Assembly: GCA_949361645.1 (NCBI GenBank)
Contig: OX442428.1
Location: 1,316,084-1,380,083, forward strand
Reading direction: 5' to 3'
DNA length: 64,000 bases
Source of the DNA: Spongilla lacustris
Lineage: Eukaryota > Porifera > Demospongiae > Spongillida > Spongillidae
The notes under the pieces were generated by a model, which worked only from the letters and a program-made list of their open reading frames with translations, had not been told where the DNA came from and searched no databases. Position numbers and translations under genes: made by a program. The first letter of the stretch is position 1; every line of letters begins with the position of its first letter. Positions 22,730 through 35,033 of the stretch are shown one piece after another.

Positions 22730-23834
22730 TCACTTCTGCCTGGAAAAGTCCAGTGGATTTCCATATATGGAATCATGGATTTCCACGAACAGTGGGACGT
22801 AGGTAAGGTAGTCCAGGAACTCCACAGTGCCCTTCCCTTGATGGTTGAGTCGTTCCACCACGTACCCCACGTGCTCGCTGGTGAGGCCTCCCGCCTGGAG
22901 CTCAACGGCTAGGCTCGAGGTCGTGACCACGCCCCCCTGGTGTGAGGTCTCACTGTCGGCCAGGAGGTAGAAAAGTTCCTGTGTTTCAGGGAAGGAGATA
23001 TATAAGGTGTAGCATGGGCAGATGTAAGGTGTATGGGCATATGTAGCATGGGCAGATGTAGGTGTATGGGCATATGTAGCATGGGCAGATGTAAGGTGTA
23101 TGGGCATATGTAGCATGGGCAGATGTAGGTGTATGGGCATTGGGCAGATGTAGGTGTATGGGCATATGTAGCATGGGCAGATGTAAGGTGTATGGGCATA
23201 TGTAGCATGGGCAGATGTAGGTGTATGGGCATATGTAGCATGGGCAGATGTAGCATGGGCATATGTAAGGTGTATGGGCATATGTAAGGTGTATGGGCAT
23301 ATGTAAGGTGTATGGGCATATGTAGCATGGGCAGATGTAGGTGTATGGGCATATGTAGCATGGGCATATGTAAGGTGTATGGGCATATGTAGCATGGGCA
23401 GATGTAAGGTGTATGGGCAGATGTAGCATGGGCAGATGTAGGTGTATGGGCATATGTAAGGTGTAGTATGGCAGATGTAAGGTGTATGGGCAGAATGGCC
23501 ATACATGTATCCTTGCCGCCTGCACATCTTGTGTAAAACTCAATTAGCAACGAATAGTGGGCTGCTAATTAGAACTGTAACCTGATCTATCCACTGGTAG
23601 TGGTTAGGTCAGCATACTTTGGTTTTGTGGAATTCCCATATAAGGTAAGGTGCATGAGAATGCAGAGGTTAAAAGGGGTTAGCTTTTAAGGTTAATAGTA
23701 GGTCTAGGCTACATGTAGGTCTAGGAGCATACCTTGCATTTTTTCATCTTTGTCTCGAGGGCTGCACAGTCCATTTCATTGACCAGTCTCTTCACCATGT
23801 CTCTGCATGCCAAAGAACAAACACATAGTAGTCA

Positions 23835-23882
<48 letters not shown>

Positions 23883-24309
23883 ATGTGTGTGTATTGTGTA
23901 TGTGTGTGTGTATTGTGTGTGCGTGTGTGTGTGTGTATTGTGTGTGCATGTGTGTGTGTGTGTGTGCATTTTCAAACCATTCTGTTTGTGTGTCAAGTGG
24001 CAGGATGACTTACTCAAGAGCTACCACCTTCTCAGAGAGGGCTGCTACCAGAGAGAACAGCCTAAAATTGAGCTTGTAACGTCCTGCAAGCTCCAGGACC
24101 TACGAGGAAGGGGTCAAAGTCAACCCATGCAGCTCAGAAGAGGAGGCACACACATAAATACGGAGATGTTTGGTACACACTACCCTACTCCCAATCACCA
24201 AGCAGCTCATTCATGCATTATTGCCCCCAACCTGAGAACAATAAGGGTATAAGGGTGTGGCCATCAGCAAAAGGCACCACAACTGTTGGGGCCACGCAAT
24301 GTAAATAGT

Positions 24310-24390
<81 letters not shown>

Positions 24391-24399
24391 ACACACACA

Positions 24400-24439
<40 letters not shown>

Positions 24440-27400
24440 AAGGCCAGTGTATACATGTATAAGGCGCCTCGAGGCTAGAATTCACACATACATGTACACA
24501 CACGCACACACACACACCACACACACACACACAACACACACACATCATATAGGCATGCACCTAATTATTGGGGGCATATAGCCTTGGAATGTCGTAGCTG
24601 TACGTGCCAATAATTCATACCTTAAAGTGCATGTGTAATGTGGAGCTTTTACACCAATACTAATTTGTGTCAAGTGGTGTATGTACAAGTGCATGTGTTT
24701 ACACAACTGTTATACGCACTGCATGCCAGTGTGTACATTGCTTGCAAGTGCGTGCCCTACATGGGTTGATGTGTATGTACATATGTACGTGGAGGTGTCA
24801 GTTTTGTGCAAAGCACAAGTGTCAGTACAAACGTGTGCATGTGTTTTGTGGCGACCACCTGGCGCTTACACTGTGCACGTATCTCATCTCAGCGTCACTG
24901 ATGAGCTCGTAGTTTACTGCCTTGAGAGCGAAGTCCAGTTCCGAAATTCCGATCTCGTCGTCCTCGTCGCGGTCCACGTTGTCGTAGACCCTCCTGTAGT
25001 GGGGGAGCTTCTCCTGGTCTATAATGCAGTACTTGGCTAGGTAGTCCAGAGGGTCGATCCCTTGTAGTTCCTGGAGCGTGCATTTTAGAGCTTTCATGTC
25101 ATCCCGGTTGGAATGGTGTGGCTTGCTGTTGGAGGATTTTTTTTTGGATCAAAGAAGTGGCCCACACTGGTGGGACTGTTAAATGCCCCCCCCCCCCCCC
25201 CCCCCCCCCGGTGGTCCCCCATGAATAGGATTGTTATGGACCCCCATGAGACTGTTATGGGACCCCACACACCCCCACCAATGAGGCTGTTATGACTGCT
25301 ATGGGCACAGTCATGGTGTCTAGTTTATTTGCTCACAGGTTTGAATGGTACGGCGACTTCACATTGCTGTTTTCATTTGCATCGTTTTGGTATTTGAATT
25401 TCTCTAGATCTCTGTGACGTTTGTCCTGCAGTGCACAAGTGTGCCCATGAGTATATCAAGAAAATCACACCAAAAATTAATTAGATCTTCAAGTAAGTAC
25501 ATTAGATATAAATACACCATCATCAGTAATGCAGTGACGTGACATAATGATCATCACACCAGCACCAGTGTACAGGACATCATGTGGTGTAGGTGCCGAT
25601 ACCTTTGCATCCCCGTCTCCTCCTCCTCCTCCCCCGTCCATTGCCTGGTGGTGCTCATCTTCACCAAGGACTCCCTCCTCATTCTCACCTTTAACCTTTT
25701 CCCTCTTACCTCGGCGCTGCGTTGGAAAACAGGAGGAAGATGAATCGTAACTGTATGCTACAAACATACAGACCACAACTGTAAGTTATAGATATGGATC
25801 ATAGCTGTACGCTACACAAATATGGACCATAGCTGTACGCTATACAGATATGGACCATAGCTGTACGCTACACAGATATGGACCATAGCCATACGCTACA
25901 CAGATACGGACCATAGCTGTACGCTACACAGATATGGACCATAGTTGTACGCTACACAGATACGGACCATAGCTGTACGCTACACAGATATGGATCATAG
26001 CTATATGCTACACAGATATGGACCATAGCTGTACGCTACACAGATATGGACCATAGCTGTATGCTACACAGATATGGATGCACGTTGAACCAGAATGCAC
26101 CCATTTCATGTGCAAAAAGCATTGAATCATGCCCATACATATGGGCTTACATGCGTCCACATGCAGACTTGTACATGTAAACACATCTGCATGCATGGAC
26201 ACACACACACACACACACACATACACACACACACACAACTGGCTCACATGTACACAACAATCGAACACAAATGAAAAAAACAACTGCAGATTGCAGGAGC
26301 TAATGTTCCACACAGGTCCTAAGCAGCACACATAGGTGCCCTAAGCAGCACACATAGGTGCCCTTACCTCCAGGTCTGTGGTCCTCTTCCCCTTATCCAC
26401 CCCTTTCCCAAGCAGCCTCCTTTGCGCAGAGCTCTGAGGACGGTTGCTGAATCGTACTTTGGATGTCGAGGACCCCACACCACCATCGTCCCCAGACTTC
26501 AATGTCACAGAAGAAGAGCTTCCAGCTTTGTCGCCATGCTCGCCTTCGCTTCCTCTGAGACCACCTCTGACATCCTCACTGCTGACCCCTCCTTCTTCTC
26601 CTTGTTGGCACCACCAGAAACCAATGTGTCCAGTTAAGTGCAGGAGAATGGCATTGTGTTGGACTTACCACCTTCAACACTTATTATCAGATCATTACTG
26701 CAAAAAAAAAAGGGGGGGGGGGGGGGGGGGGGAAGGGATGGATTCGTAGAACACTAGGTTAAACTGAAAACACTCACCCACTCCTGAGGTTTTCAGAGCT
26801 CTCTGTGTCAAGGCCAGTTTTGCCAGTCTTGGGACAACACAATTTAATGGTATGTGTGTGTTTGTGTGTGTATGTGTGGTGTGTGTGTATGTGTGTGTAT
26901 GTGTGTGTATGTATGTGTGTATGTGTGTGTGTATATGTGTGTGTATGTGTGTGTATGTGTGTGTATGTGTGTGTGTTTACGAAAAAGGTAATGGTAGTGT
27001 TGCATGCTAATAGCCTTGAGAACTGTCAAATTGTAATGTGATTTTAAAATAAGTTTTACTTCGGTTGAGTAATATGCACACACACCATCCTAAGTACAAT
27101 AATGCACTCATGCGCGTGCCATCACACATGCACCATCATACATGCACCATCACACATGCACTATCATACACCACCACACATCCACAGCTGAACTCATCGA
27201 CCTCTGTAGTAGACTGTTCCCTTGCACCTCCCTGACTGGCACCACTGTCCCCTTTCTTCTTGTAAGCACCACGACCACCATTGCCACCCCCACCACCACC
27301 GACATCACCCTTGCCACCTCCTCTGGGACCATCACTGCTAGCAAGGTCCAAGTGATCACTGCTGGCACTTGTATTCAATGCAGGAGGCACACCTCCTCTG

Positions 27401-27515
27401 TCATCACCATCACCAAGGTCACCACCAGAGTCACCACTAGTGTTTTCAGTGGTGGCTGCTATGTGTTCTGTTGGGAATGGATTTAGGCGTTAACATACAT
27501 TTTTAAAAAATCACA

Positions 27516-27564
<49 letters not shown>

Positions 27565-28618
27565 AACAGTCACACACACAGCCAACAGTCACACACACAC
27601 ACAGTCACACGTGTACACAGTCACATGTGAACACAGCCACACACACACACACACACGCAGTCACACTATAATAAAATCGCCACCCCACTTTGTCACTGCC
27701 CACACGCGAGGGGTTACCGAATAGTTTTTGCTTGTCGCCTTCGGAGAGGTCACTGCAGTCGAGGATGATGTAACCACCACCCGTGCGGATAACTATGCGA
27801 TGAGAACACTTTGTCCCTCTCTCCTGACATCTGCTGCAGGGCTGCCACTCTAGGGCAGACCTCCTGTCCAAGGTCAGCATCTTGTTCCACAGCTGGGCTT
27901 GGCCCACAAAGTTCATGTACTCCAATTGACCAGAGTGAGGGCTGCTAGTGTGCAATTTTTAAAAAGAAAATTCAATTGCATTGCATTACGTGTACTGGAG
28001 TATATGTGTATCAGTTGCTATGGCGCTGGGCCGGGAGTGGGAAGCGCGGGTAGGGATGAGAAGGACTAACCTTACTTCCGTATCCACAGTGCACACCGCT
28101 CTTTTCTTGCAAAACCCGCGTGTGTTGGGCCGCTGGGGGGATGCCCGTTTCAGGCCACTCCCTCCTCCCTCCTTTAACAATCCGTACTCCGCAATTCTGC
28201 ACCTCAGTAGCAATTCACGGTACGCTCTGTCATCGTTACCCGGGGAGCTGTCGATCAACTTAGCTGGCACCAAGGCGGGACAACGGTACGGTACGCCGTG
28301 GGTCTCCGTGGCCTCTGTATCACACACGCTGGCACTCCCGTATTCTTCGGAAACAGTCCGCTCCGTTGCGGACGTCGCTAGCATGCGCATCATGCTCTTC
28401 CACGTCTCCAGGCTGCGGTTTGGGAGAAGGCCGAGGGGGCGGGGCTGGTTGACCGGGCATGAACTGGTTCTCGGGCGCCTGTACACATCTCCAGGGCAAA
28501 GTGGTCTGGGCGGACGTAGCGGCCTGCTGTAAGTAAGGTGCTTGCCCTTGAAGCGGCGCGTCGACTGGTTTGCAGTGAGCGGAACGCTGGTGATTGCTGG
28601 AAGATGCGCCGAATTCAT
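22730..28618 (-). CDS. Uncharacterised EF-hand protein, 10 exons
   Basis: Exons in phase: 28618-28071, 27941-27718, 27467-27228, 26600-26368, 25716-25603, 25425-25337, 25125-24870, 24099-24014, 23802-23733 and 22978-22730, giving about 702 residues. The junction between exons 3 and 4 is the least certain. The N-terminal half is basic, low-complexity and Gly/Ser-rich, interrupted by a conserved-looking block in exon 2 (LEYMNFVGQAQLWNKMLTLD). The C-terminal third is one folded region. It has a canonical EF-hand loop (DRDEDDEIGISE, exon 7), then NFRLFSLVAALSEKVVAL, MKKCKELFYLLADSE and two degenerate EF-like segments, ending NPLDFSRQK. Calcium binding is likely at the first loop only. I do not recognise the named family. 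Its start codon lies 72 bp downstream of the esterase stop on the same strand. Confidence 0.75.
23008..23500. repeat. ~30-bp minisatellite in the EF-hand gene's last intron
   Basis: Interleaved units GTGTATGGGCATATGTAGCA and TGGGCAGATGTAAG recur about 15-20 times with variable spacing. The array begins about 30 bp from the acceptor of the final exon. Long open frames across it (ICPYTL/HATYAH repeats) are artefacts. Confidence 0.9.
23840..24543. repeat. TG and CA arrays flanking exon 8 of the EF-hand gene
   Basis: A TG-rich array at about 23840-23970 and CA arrays at about 24310-24435 and 24500-24543 lie on either side of the 86-bp exon 24099-24014. The arrays are mutually complementary, so the pre-mRNA could pair across this exon. 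Confidence 0.9.
25185..26732. repeat. Poly-C, 28-bp minisatellite and poly-G in EF-hand gene introns
   Basis: Poly-C is at about 25185-25209. About eleven copies of a 28-bp unit (CACAGATATGGACCATAGCT, then GTACGCTA) lie at about 25760-26075. A poly-G run is at about 26711-26732. All are intronic in the minus-strand EF-hand gene. Confidence 0.9.
26850..27657. repeat. TG- and CA-rich arrays in EF-hand gene introns
   Basis: A TATGTGTGTG-type array spans about 26850-26975, and CA arrays interspersed with CAGTCACACA units span about 27515-27657. Confidence 0.9.
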
Positions 28619-28690
28619 AAACGTAAATTTTAGATTGATTAAGTTCTATTTATACGTAAACATAATGGTCTGGGGCCTATACAGAAGCTA

Positions 28691-29374
28691 TTACTTTCTT
28701 GACAAAACGTGTAGAAATTGCGGCAGCTCTGGATCATTCCAATCCGGAAAGACACTTTTCTGCTTTTGGAGATGCGGCTCTATCTTGGGTATTACGAGTT
28801 CTGCAACAAATTTACCACCCGCAGCGTTTAAATGCAGACCGTCGCTCAAATATTTGTGGTAATCAGGTTCCTTCACCATGGCAGAATACAAGTCGATAGT
28901 GTCTACAGCCCTTTCCATTCCAATTTCCAGAGCCACTTTAGCGTAGAGACTGGTTCTCTCGTTCTCCCTGTCAAGGGGCCAATCAAGGTGCGCCTGTTCG
29001 CATAAACGCCTATCGCATACGGGGGGAGGCGTTAAAAGCACCGTCGGAATGCCAAATTGCCCAATGTACTCAAGAATTTCTCTAAGATTCTGGCTGTACC
29101 TATCCAGTGGTACGTGCTGCAGCTGGCCCTCTTTCACAGCATCGTTTGATCCCAGCAAAATCGTAACGACGTCAGCTTGCTCGCGTGACACTAGTAATTG
29201 CCGCAGTATAGGTTTGGCCCAATCTGAATTGTAACCGGAGAACCCGCGGTTTAGAACGTCCGCCCGCCTCTGAAAATGATCGGCCACTCTTGCTCCCCAT
29301 CCTCCTGGGCTGAAAGACTGTTGAGTTATAGAATCTCCAAAGAGAAAGATTTTTGCAAACTTGACTGCGGACAT
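28691..29374 (-). CDS. IAH1: IAH1-like SGNH/GDSL esterase, copy 1
   Basis: Intronless frame of 227 residues from the ATG at 29374, chosen because it aligns with the start of the neighbouring copy. In-frame ATGs at 29392 and 29467 are upstream alternatives. SGNH blocks are visible: LFGDSITQ (catalytic Ser), NRGFSGYNSDW (Gly block), LLGSNDAV (Asn block) and YLSDGLHLNAAG (Asp-x-x-His). It matches the isoamyl acetate-hydrolysing esterase 1 group, also seen in GGWGARVADHF. These are presumed cytosolic carboxyl-ester hydrolases; the native animal substrate is uncertain. No signal peptide. It lies in tandem with copy 2 and ends 72 bp before the start of the EF-hand gene. Its C-terminus (PELPQFLHVLSRK) differs from copy 2. 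Confidence 0.9.
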   Translation of the reverse strand: MSAVKFAKIFLFGDSITQQSFSPGGWGARVADHFQRRADVLNRGFSGYNSDWAKPILRQLLVSREQADVVTILLGSNDAVKEGQLQHVPLDRYSQNLREILEYIGQFGIPTVLLTPPPVCDRRLCEQAHLDWPLDRENERTSLYAKVALEIGMERAVDTIDLYSAMVKEPDYHKYLSDGLHLNAAGGKFVAELVIPKIEPHLQKQKSVFPDWNDPELPQFLHVLSRK

Positions 29375-29615
29375 TCTCAGCCCAACGCTCATGCACGCAG
29401 ATCGCTTACTTGTGGGATGTAATATAATATCCCCGTCTATGAGACCACCTCGTGTAGTAGTTTTCAAAGGGGAACTTCTAGTTTTAGAAAAACTACTGTA
29501 GGTCTAAAGATATCAATTCTAAATAATGTCACACCCAGGTCCTGCCCCAAACTATGTCAATGACGTTATCGTTTCCAAAAATAGTTTGGACCCGCTTCGG
29601 GCACCAAGTTCCAAT

Positions 29616-30275
29616 TCAAGGGTTAATATCTTTCCAATCCGGGAATACAATTTTCTGCTTTTGGAGATGCAACTCTAGCTTGGGTATAACGAGTTCTGCA
29701 AGAAATTTACCGCCCGCAGCGTTTAAATGCAGACCGTCGCTCAAATATTTGTGGTATTCAGGTTCCTTCACCATGGCAGAATACAAGTCGATAGTGTCTA
29801 CAGCCCTTTCCATTCCAATTTCCAGAGCCACTTTAGCGTAGAGACTGGTTCTCTCATTCTCCCTGTCTAGGGGCCTATCGTTTGCTCGATCGCATAAGCG
29901 CCGATCGCATACAGGAGGAGGCGTTAGTAGCACTGCCGCGATGCCAAAAGACGCAATATACTCCAGAATTTCTCTGAGATTTTGGCCATATCTGGTTAAC
30001 GGTACATGCTTGGTCAGGCCCTCCTTAACAGCATCGTTAGATCCCAGCAAAACAGTAATAACATCAGCCTGCTCACGTGATGTTAATAGGCACGGAAGAA
30101 TAAATTTGGCCCAATCTGAATTATAACCTGACAACCCACGATTAAGGACGTCCGCACGCCTCTGAAAATGATCGGCCACTCTTGCTCCCCATCCTCCTGG
30201 GCTGAAAGATTGTTGAGTTAAAGAATCGCCGAAAAGAATGATTTGTGCAAATTTTTTGTCCGAGATTAATGACAT
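29616..30275 (-). CDS. IAH1: IAH1-like SGNH/GDSL esterase, copy 2
   Basis: Intronless frame of 219 residues starting MSLISDKKFAQIILFGDSLT. It has the same SGNH blocks as copy 1 (GDSLTQ, NRGLSGYNSDW, LLGSNDAV, YLSDGLHLNAAG), so it should be catalytically competent. It ends INP, shorter than copy 1. Identity to copy 1 is patchy: the blocks encoding GGWGARVADHFQRRADVLNR and ENERTSLYAKVALEIGMERA are nearly base-identical while the middle is diverged, as after gene conversion. It is divergent from the TLDc gene, whose start is 262 bp away. Confidence 0.9.
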   Translation of the reverse strand: MSLISDKKFAQIILFGDSLTQQSFSPGGWGARVADHFQRRADVLNRGLSGYNSDWAKFILPCLLTSREQADVITVLLGSNDAVKEGLTKHVPLTRYGQNLREILEYIASFGIAAVLLTPPPVCDRRLCDRANDRPLDRENERTSLYAKVALEIGMERAVDTIDLYSAMVKEPEYHKYLSDGLHLNAAGGKFLAELVIPKLELHLQKQKIVFPDWKDINP

Positions 30276-30537
30276 CTAAATATCTAACGTTAATAGTTAA
30301 CTAACCACACCAACTATAAACCTAACAAATTAATTGTGCCATATATGGCACACCTGTAAAAATAGGGCTTATCCATCACAGCTGAAGACTATGGAGCCAG
30401 TAAAGGTTGTTCGCCCTTGGCATATATTATAAACGTTTTGAATAGCTACCTAGAGGTCTGCACAAAACTAGCGGCAGTGTCAGGTTACCGGTCGCATATT
30501 CTAGTCCTTTATAGCAAATTTGGACGCCAACAAAACA
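30276..30537. promoter_or_regulatory. Divergent promoter region, IAH1 copy 2 / TLDc gene
   Basis: Only 262 bp separate the two start codons on opposite strands. A CCATATATGG-like palindrome (GTGCCATATATGGCAC) lies near 30336-30351, resembling an SRF CArG box by sequence; no functional inference beyond that. Confidence 0.5.
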
Positions 30538-30950
30538 ATGAGTTGGTTTACCAAGAAGAAGCCTGATGGCAGCAAAAGCGATGGCGAGGAAGAGGTCAAG
30601 AGGTACGTATGTTTAGCAGATGTTGTTGTGAGTTTTGTGTGGACGGTGGTGTTGCATAAGTTCACTCTGTGTTGGCAACCATGGTGCGCGCTTGCGCTCG
30701 ACTTGTAAATGTATAGATACAAAGAGTAAGATAGAACCAAGGGTGTGAGTTGTTATTTACTTTGCAGACGTTTGGTTTGGGTGTGGTACCTGATGCGCCG
30801 TGAGTCTAGATAACTGCTGTTGTTATGGACGTTGTAACCGTGTGTTTGTAGTAGGTGTGGTGGCGGTGGTGGTGATTGTGGCTTGCTCCATTCACGCATG
30901 CATCTATTGTGTGCATGCGCGCTAGTGTTTATGTGCTGTAACGTGCGTGC

Positions 30951-30985
<35 letters not shown>

Positions 30986-31411
30986 TGTGTGTGCGTGTGT
31001 GTGCGCGTGTATATGTGTGTGTGCGTGTGTGTGTGTGCGTGTATATGTATGTGTGTGTGTTGGTGGGTGTATGTACTACATTGGCAATGAACCAAGATTG
31101 AATTACAGGCACAAATAAAAGTGATAGAGGGTATAGTTCTTTTTACAAGGTGCTGCTGTGTCCCATTTGTGTTCCATGTTGCCAGTGGATACGCCTATAT
31201 GGCAGGGCACTTTGGCAAACAAAATACCCATCAGGTCCCACTTTGTTGTTAGAGTTTGTTGTCATTTCGGAACGAGTTGTAGTATCCACACCCTTCTCTC
31301 GTAAGCCCCAGAGGGAGGGGGAGAAGGAGGGGAAGGAGAGGGGAGGGAATGTGAGAGGGAGGAGTGGAGAAGGGAAGGGAGGGAAGAGGGAAGGATGACA
31401 TGTGTTTGCAT

Positions 31412-31450
<39 letters not shown>

Positions 31451-34400
31451 TCCAAAGTTGAGAAAAAATGATGAGGCATTTATTATGCAGAGGGATGATG
31501 TTAGATTCTCATGCACACACTCCTTGGCAGTTGTCTTGTTACTACAACTAAAATAGTTATTGTTATTTTGTTAACGAATATTTGTTATCACCATTAGAGA
31601 TTTGTGGTGTGCATGTTGATGTGGGAGGGTGTGTATATGTGTTCTGTGTGTGTGTATGTGTGTGTGTTGTGCCACTTTGATCTAATATTCATAATGGCTG
31701 CCCTGTGTGGTTGCCATATAAGTACGTGAGCTATGAAATTCATACTTTATATTGTAGAGTAAGTTAATTCATAGAAATACGTTGACACCCATATGTATGT
31801 TTGCATATTGCATGCGCATCCATGCAAAATGGAATGCTTTGTAAGCAACGTAACTCCTTCTTTGCACTTGCACGTGTTATTGCTGGTTACCTTAGCACAT
31901 GTTATATTGCTGGTTACCTTAGCACATGTTATATTGCAGGTTACCTTAGCACATGTTATATTGCTGGTTACCTTAGCACATGTTATATTGCAGGTTACCT
32001 TAGCACATGTTATACTGCTGGTTACCTTAGCACATGTTATATTGCTGGTTACCTTAGCACATGTTATATTGCAGGTTACCTTAGCACATGTTATACTGCT
32101 GGTTACCTTAGCACATGTTATACTGCTGGTTACCTTAGCACATGTTATATTGCTGGTTACCTTAGCACATGTTATACCTTAGCACATGTTATACTGCTGG
32201 TTACCTTAGCACATGTTATACTGCTGGTTACCTTAGCACATGTTATATTGCAGGTTACCTTAGCACATGTTATATTGCAGGTTACCTTAGCACATGTTAT
32301 ACTGCTGGTTACCTTAGCACATGTTATATTGCTGGTTACCTTAGCACATGTTATATTGCAGGTTACCTTAGCACATAGTTTTAGCATGTTTTGGAAGGAT
32401 ACAGGTGTGAAATGACTGGCTGAAGTTGTATACAGGTGTTTAAGTGGTATGCTGTTAGTGTATGTAGCTAGAGGACATAGTGGGACATACAGATGTGAAT
32501 TGACTGATTATTGTATGGAAAACAACCGGTTTAAGGTGACTAGGGCTTGTGAAATTACCAGCTGACGATGATTTGGGCATGTTGTATGGTGATGACTGTG
32601 CAATGACTGAGTGAAAGTGAGATGACAAACTAACCAGCAATATTATGTGCTAAGGTATATAGCATGTGCTAAGGTAACCAGCAATATAACATGTGCTAAG
32701 GTAACCAGCAATATAACATGTGCTAAGGTAACCAGCAATATAGCATGTGCTAAGGTAACCTGCAATATAACATGTGCTAAGGTAACCAGCAGTATAACAT
32801 GTGCTAAGGTAACCAGCAATATAACATGTGCTAAGGTAACCAGCAATATAGCATGTGCTAAGGTAACCTGCAATATAACATGTGCTAAGGTAACCAGCAG
32901 TATAACATGTGCTAAGGTAACCAGCAGTATAACATGTGTTAAGGTAACCAGCAGTATAACATGTGCTAAGGTAACCAGCAGTATAACATGTGCTAAGGTA
33001 ACCTGCAATATAACATGTGCTAAGGTAACCAGCAGTATAACATGTGCTAAGGTAACGGTAACCAGCAATATAACATGTGCTAAGGTAACCAGCAATATAG
33101 CATGTGCTAAGGTAACCTGCAATATAACATGTGCTAAGGTAACCAGCAGTATAACATGTGCTAAGGTAACCAGCAGTATAACATGTGTTAAGGTAACCAG
33201 CAGTATAACATGTGCTAAGGTAACCAGCAGTATAACATGTGTTAAGGTAACCAGCAGTATAACATGTGCTAAGGTAACCAGCAGTATAACATGTGCTAAG
33301 GTAACCAGCAGTATAACATGTGCTAAGGTAACCAGCAATATAACATGTGCTAAGGTAACCAGCAGTATAACATGTGCTAAGGTAACCAGCAGTATAACAT
33401 GTGCTAAGGTAACCAGCAATATAACATGTGCTAAGGTAACCAGCAGTATAACATGTGCTAAGGTAACCAGCAGTATAACATGTGCTAAGGTAACCAGCAA
33501 TATAACATGTGCTAAGGTAACCAGCAGTATAACATGTGCTAAGGTAACCAGCAGTATAACATGTGCTAAGATAACCAGCAATATAACATGTGCTAAGGTA
33601 ACCAGCAGTATAACATGTGCTAAGGTAACCAGCAGTATAACATGTGCTAAGGTAACCAGCAGTATAACATGTGCTAAGGTAACCAGCAGTATAACATGTG
33701 CTAAGGTAACCAGCAGTATAACATGTGCTAAGGTAACCAGCAGTATAACATGTGCTAAGGTAACCAGCAGTATAACATGTGCTAAGGTAACCAGCAGTAT
33801 AACATGTGCTAAGGTAACCAGCAGTATAACATGTGCTAAGGTAACCAGCAATATAGCATGTGCTAAGGTAACCAGCAATATAAATCATCTTCAGCCAGTA
33901 GCGTAGAACCTCATTATTCCCCCATACATGTAAAATTTAATTGCCAAGTCTTCCTGTAGAAGTTACTGTCATCCATATGCAATAGTCAGCCTTGCATTCT
34001 AGTAAGCTCCCTATGCCACTAGCATAATACCACACATGAACTGCCCTACAGTTTCAACATTGCGTGTGCAGCATTAAAGTCTGGAACAAACTGATACTAC
34101 TGTGCTTTTGTTTTGAACAAATTGAGTGTAGTGGCAATAGACAGAGAATTTTAAGAGAGGCTGTGTTCTTGTAGTGTGTGAGTGCAGTTTGGGTATGTGA
34201 GATGAGGGTAGGTGTGATTGTATGTGTCTATCCCCTTGTATCAACTGAAGACCTACATCTAATAACAAACACAGAATCACAAAGTGTAAAGGAGGATGGT
34301 TGAGTGCCATACAGGGAAGGGTGGTGGATGATACAAGGTTGCAGATCGCTAATGAGCAATTTGTGGTGTACATGTAAGGAATGTGTTAGGGTTAGCCTCA

Positions 34401-34971
34401 CCATGGGAACGTGCATGTAAGGGATGTATTAGGGTTAGTCTCACCATGGGAATGTATGTGAATGTATTTGTCCTGTGCATTAGAGTGCATGCATGTGCAC
34501 ATTTACATACATGTGTGTGTGTGTGCTTACACAGTGTTTGAGGTGTGGCATGTCTTGTCTCTAATTGGTATTGGTTTTCCAAATTAACTTTATAGCGTAG
34601 AGGTATTTGGGATTACAGCAGTGTGGGGTGCAGGGGCGTGCTAAGTTAATTTGGTGTTTATTTGCTGAGCAGGGTCCATTTTCTAGTGAGTGTTATGGTT
34701 GGAACACTATTATGCCAATTCATAACATGACTAGGATAATTAGGTGTACAAAAATAGTGCTTATATGGTACACCCTGTGCATGCACGTGTGTGTGTGTGT
34801 AAATGAGTATATGTTTGCATATCTGTGTGCGAATATATATATTTGGTTGCATACATGTGTATGTGTGTCAGTGTGTTAGTGTACATGTATGTGCTTAGAG
34901 AGGGAGGGAGGGGGAGGAGGCTGACAACCACCTGTTGTACTGCGTGTGTGGGAGATGCTGTGGGTATCATA

Positions 34972-35033
<62 letters not shown>

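Noticed and set aside
22730..23550. Long minus-strand frames with Tyr/His/Pro repeats upstream of the last EF-hand exon
   Set aside because: The part beyond 22978 is minisatellite sequence upstream of a proper splice acceptor; only 22978-22730 is coding.
32643..33906. Open frames of over 400 codons on both strands (LAHVILLVT / TSSITCAKV repeats)
   Set aside because: They are produced by a 27-bp tandem repeat with a period divisible by 3 and no stop codon; open on both strands, in an intron, without any other coding feature.
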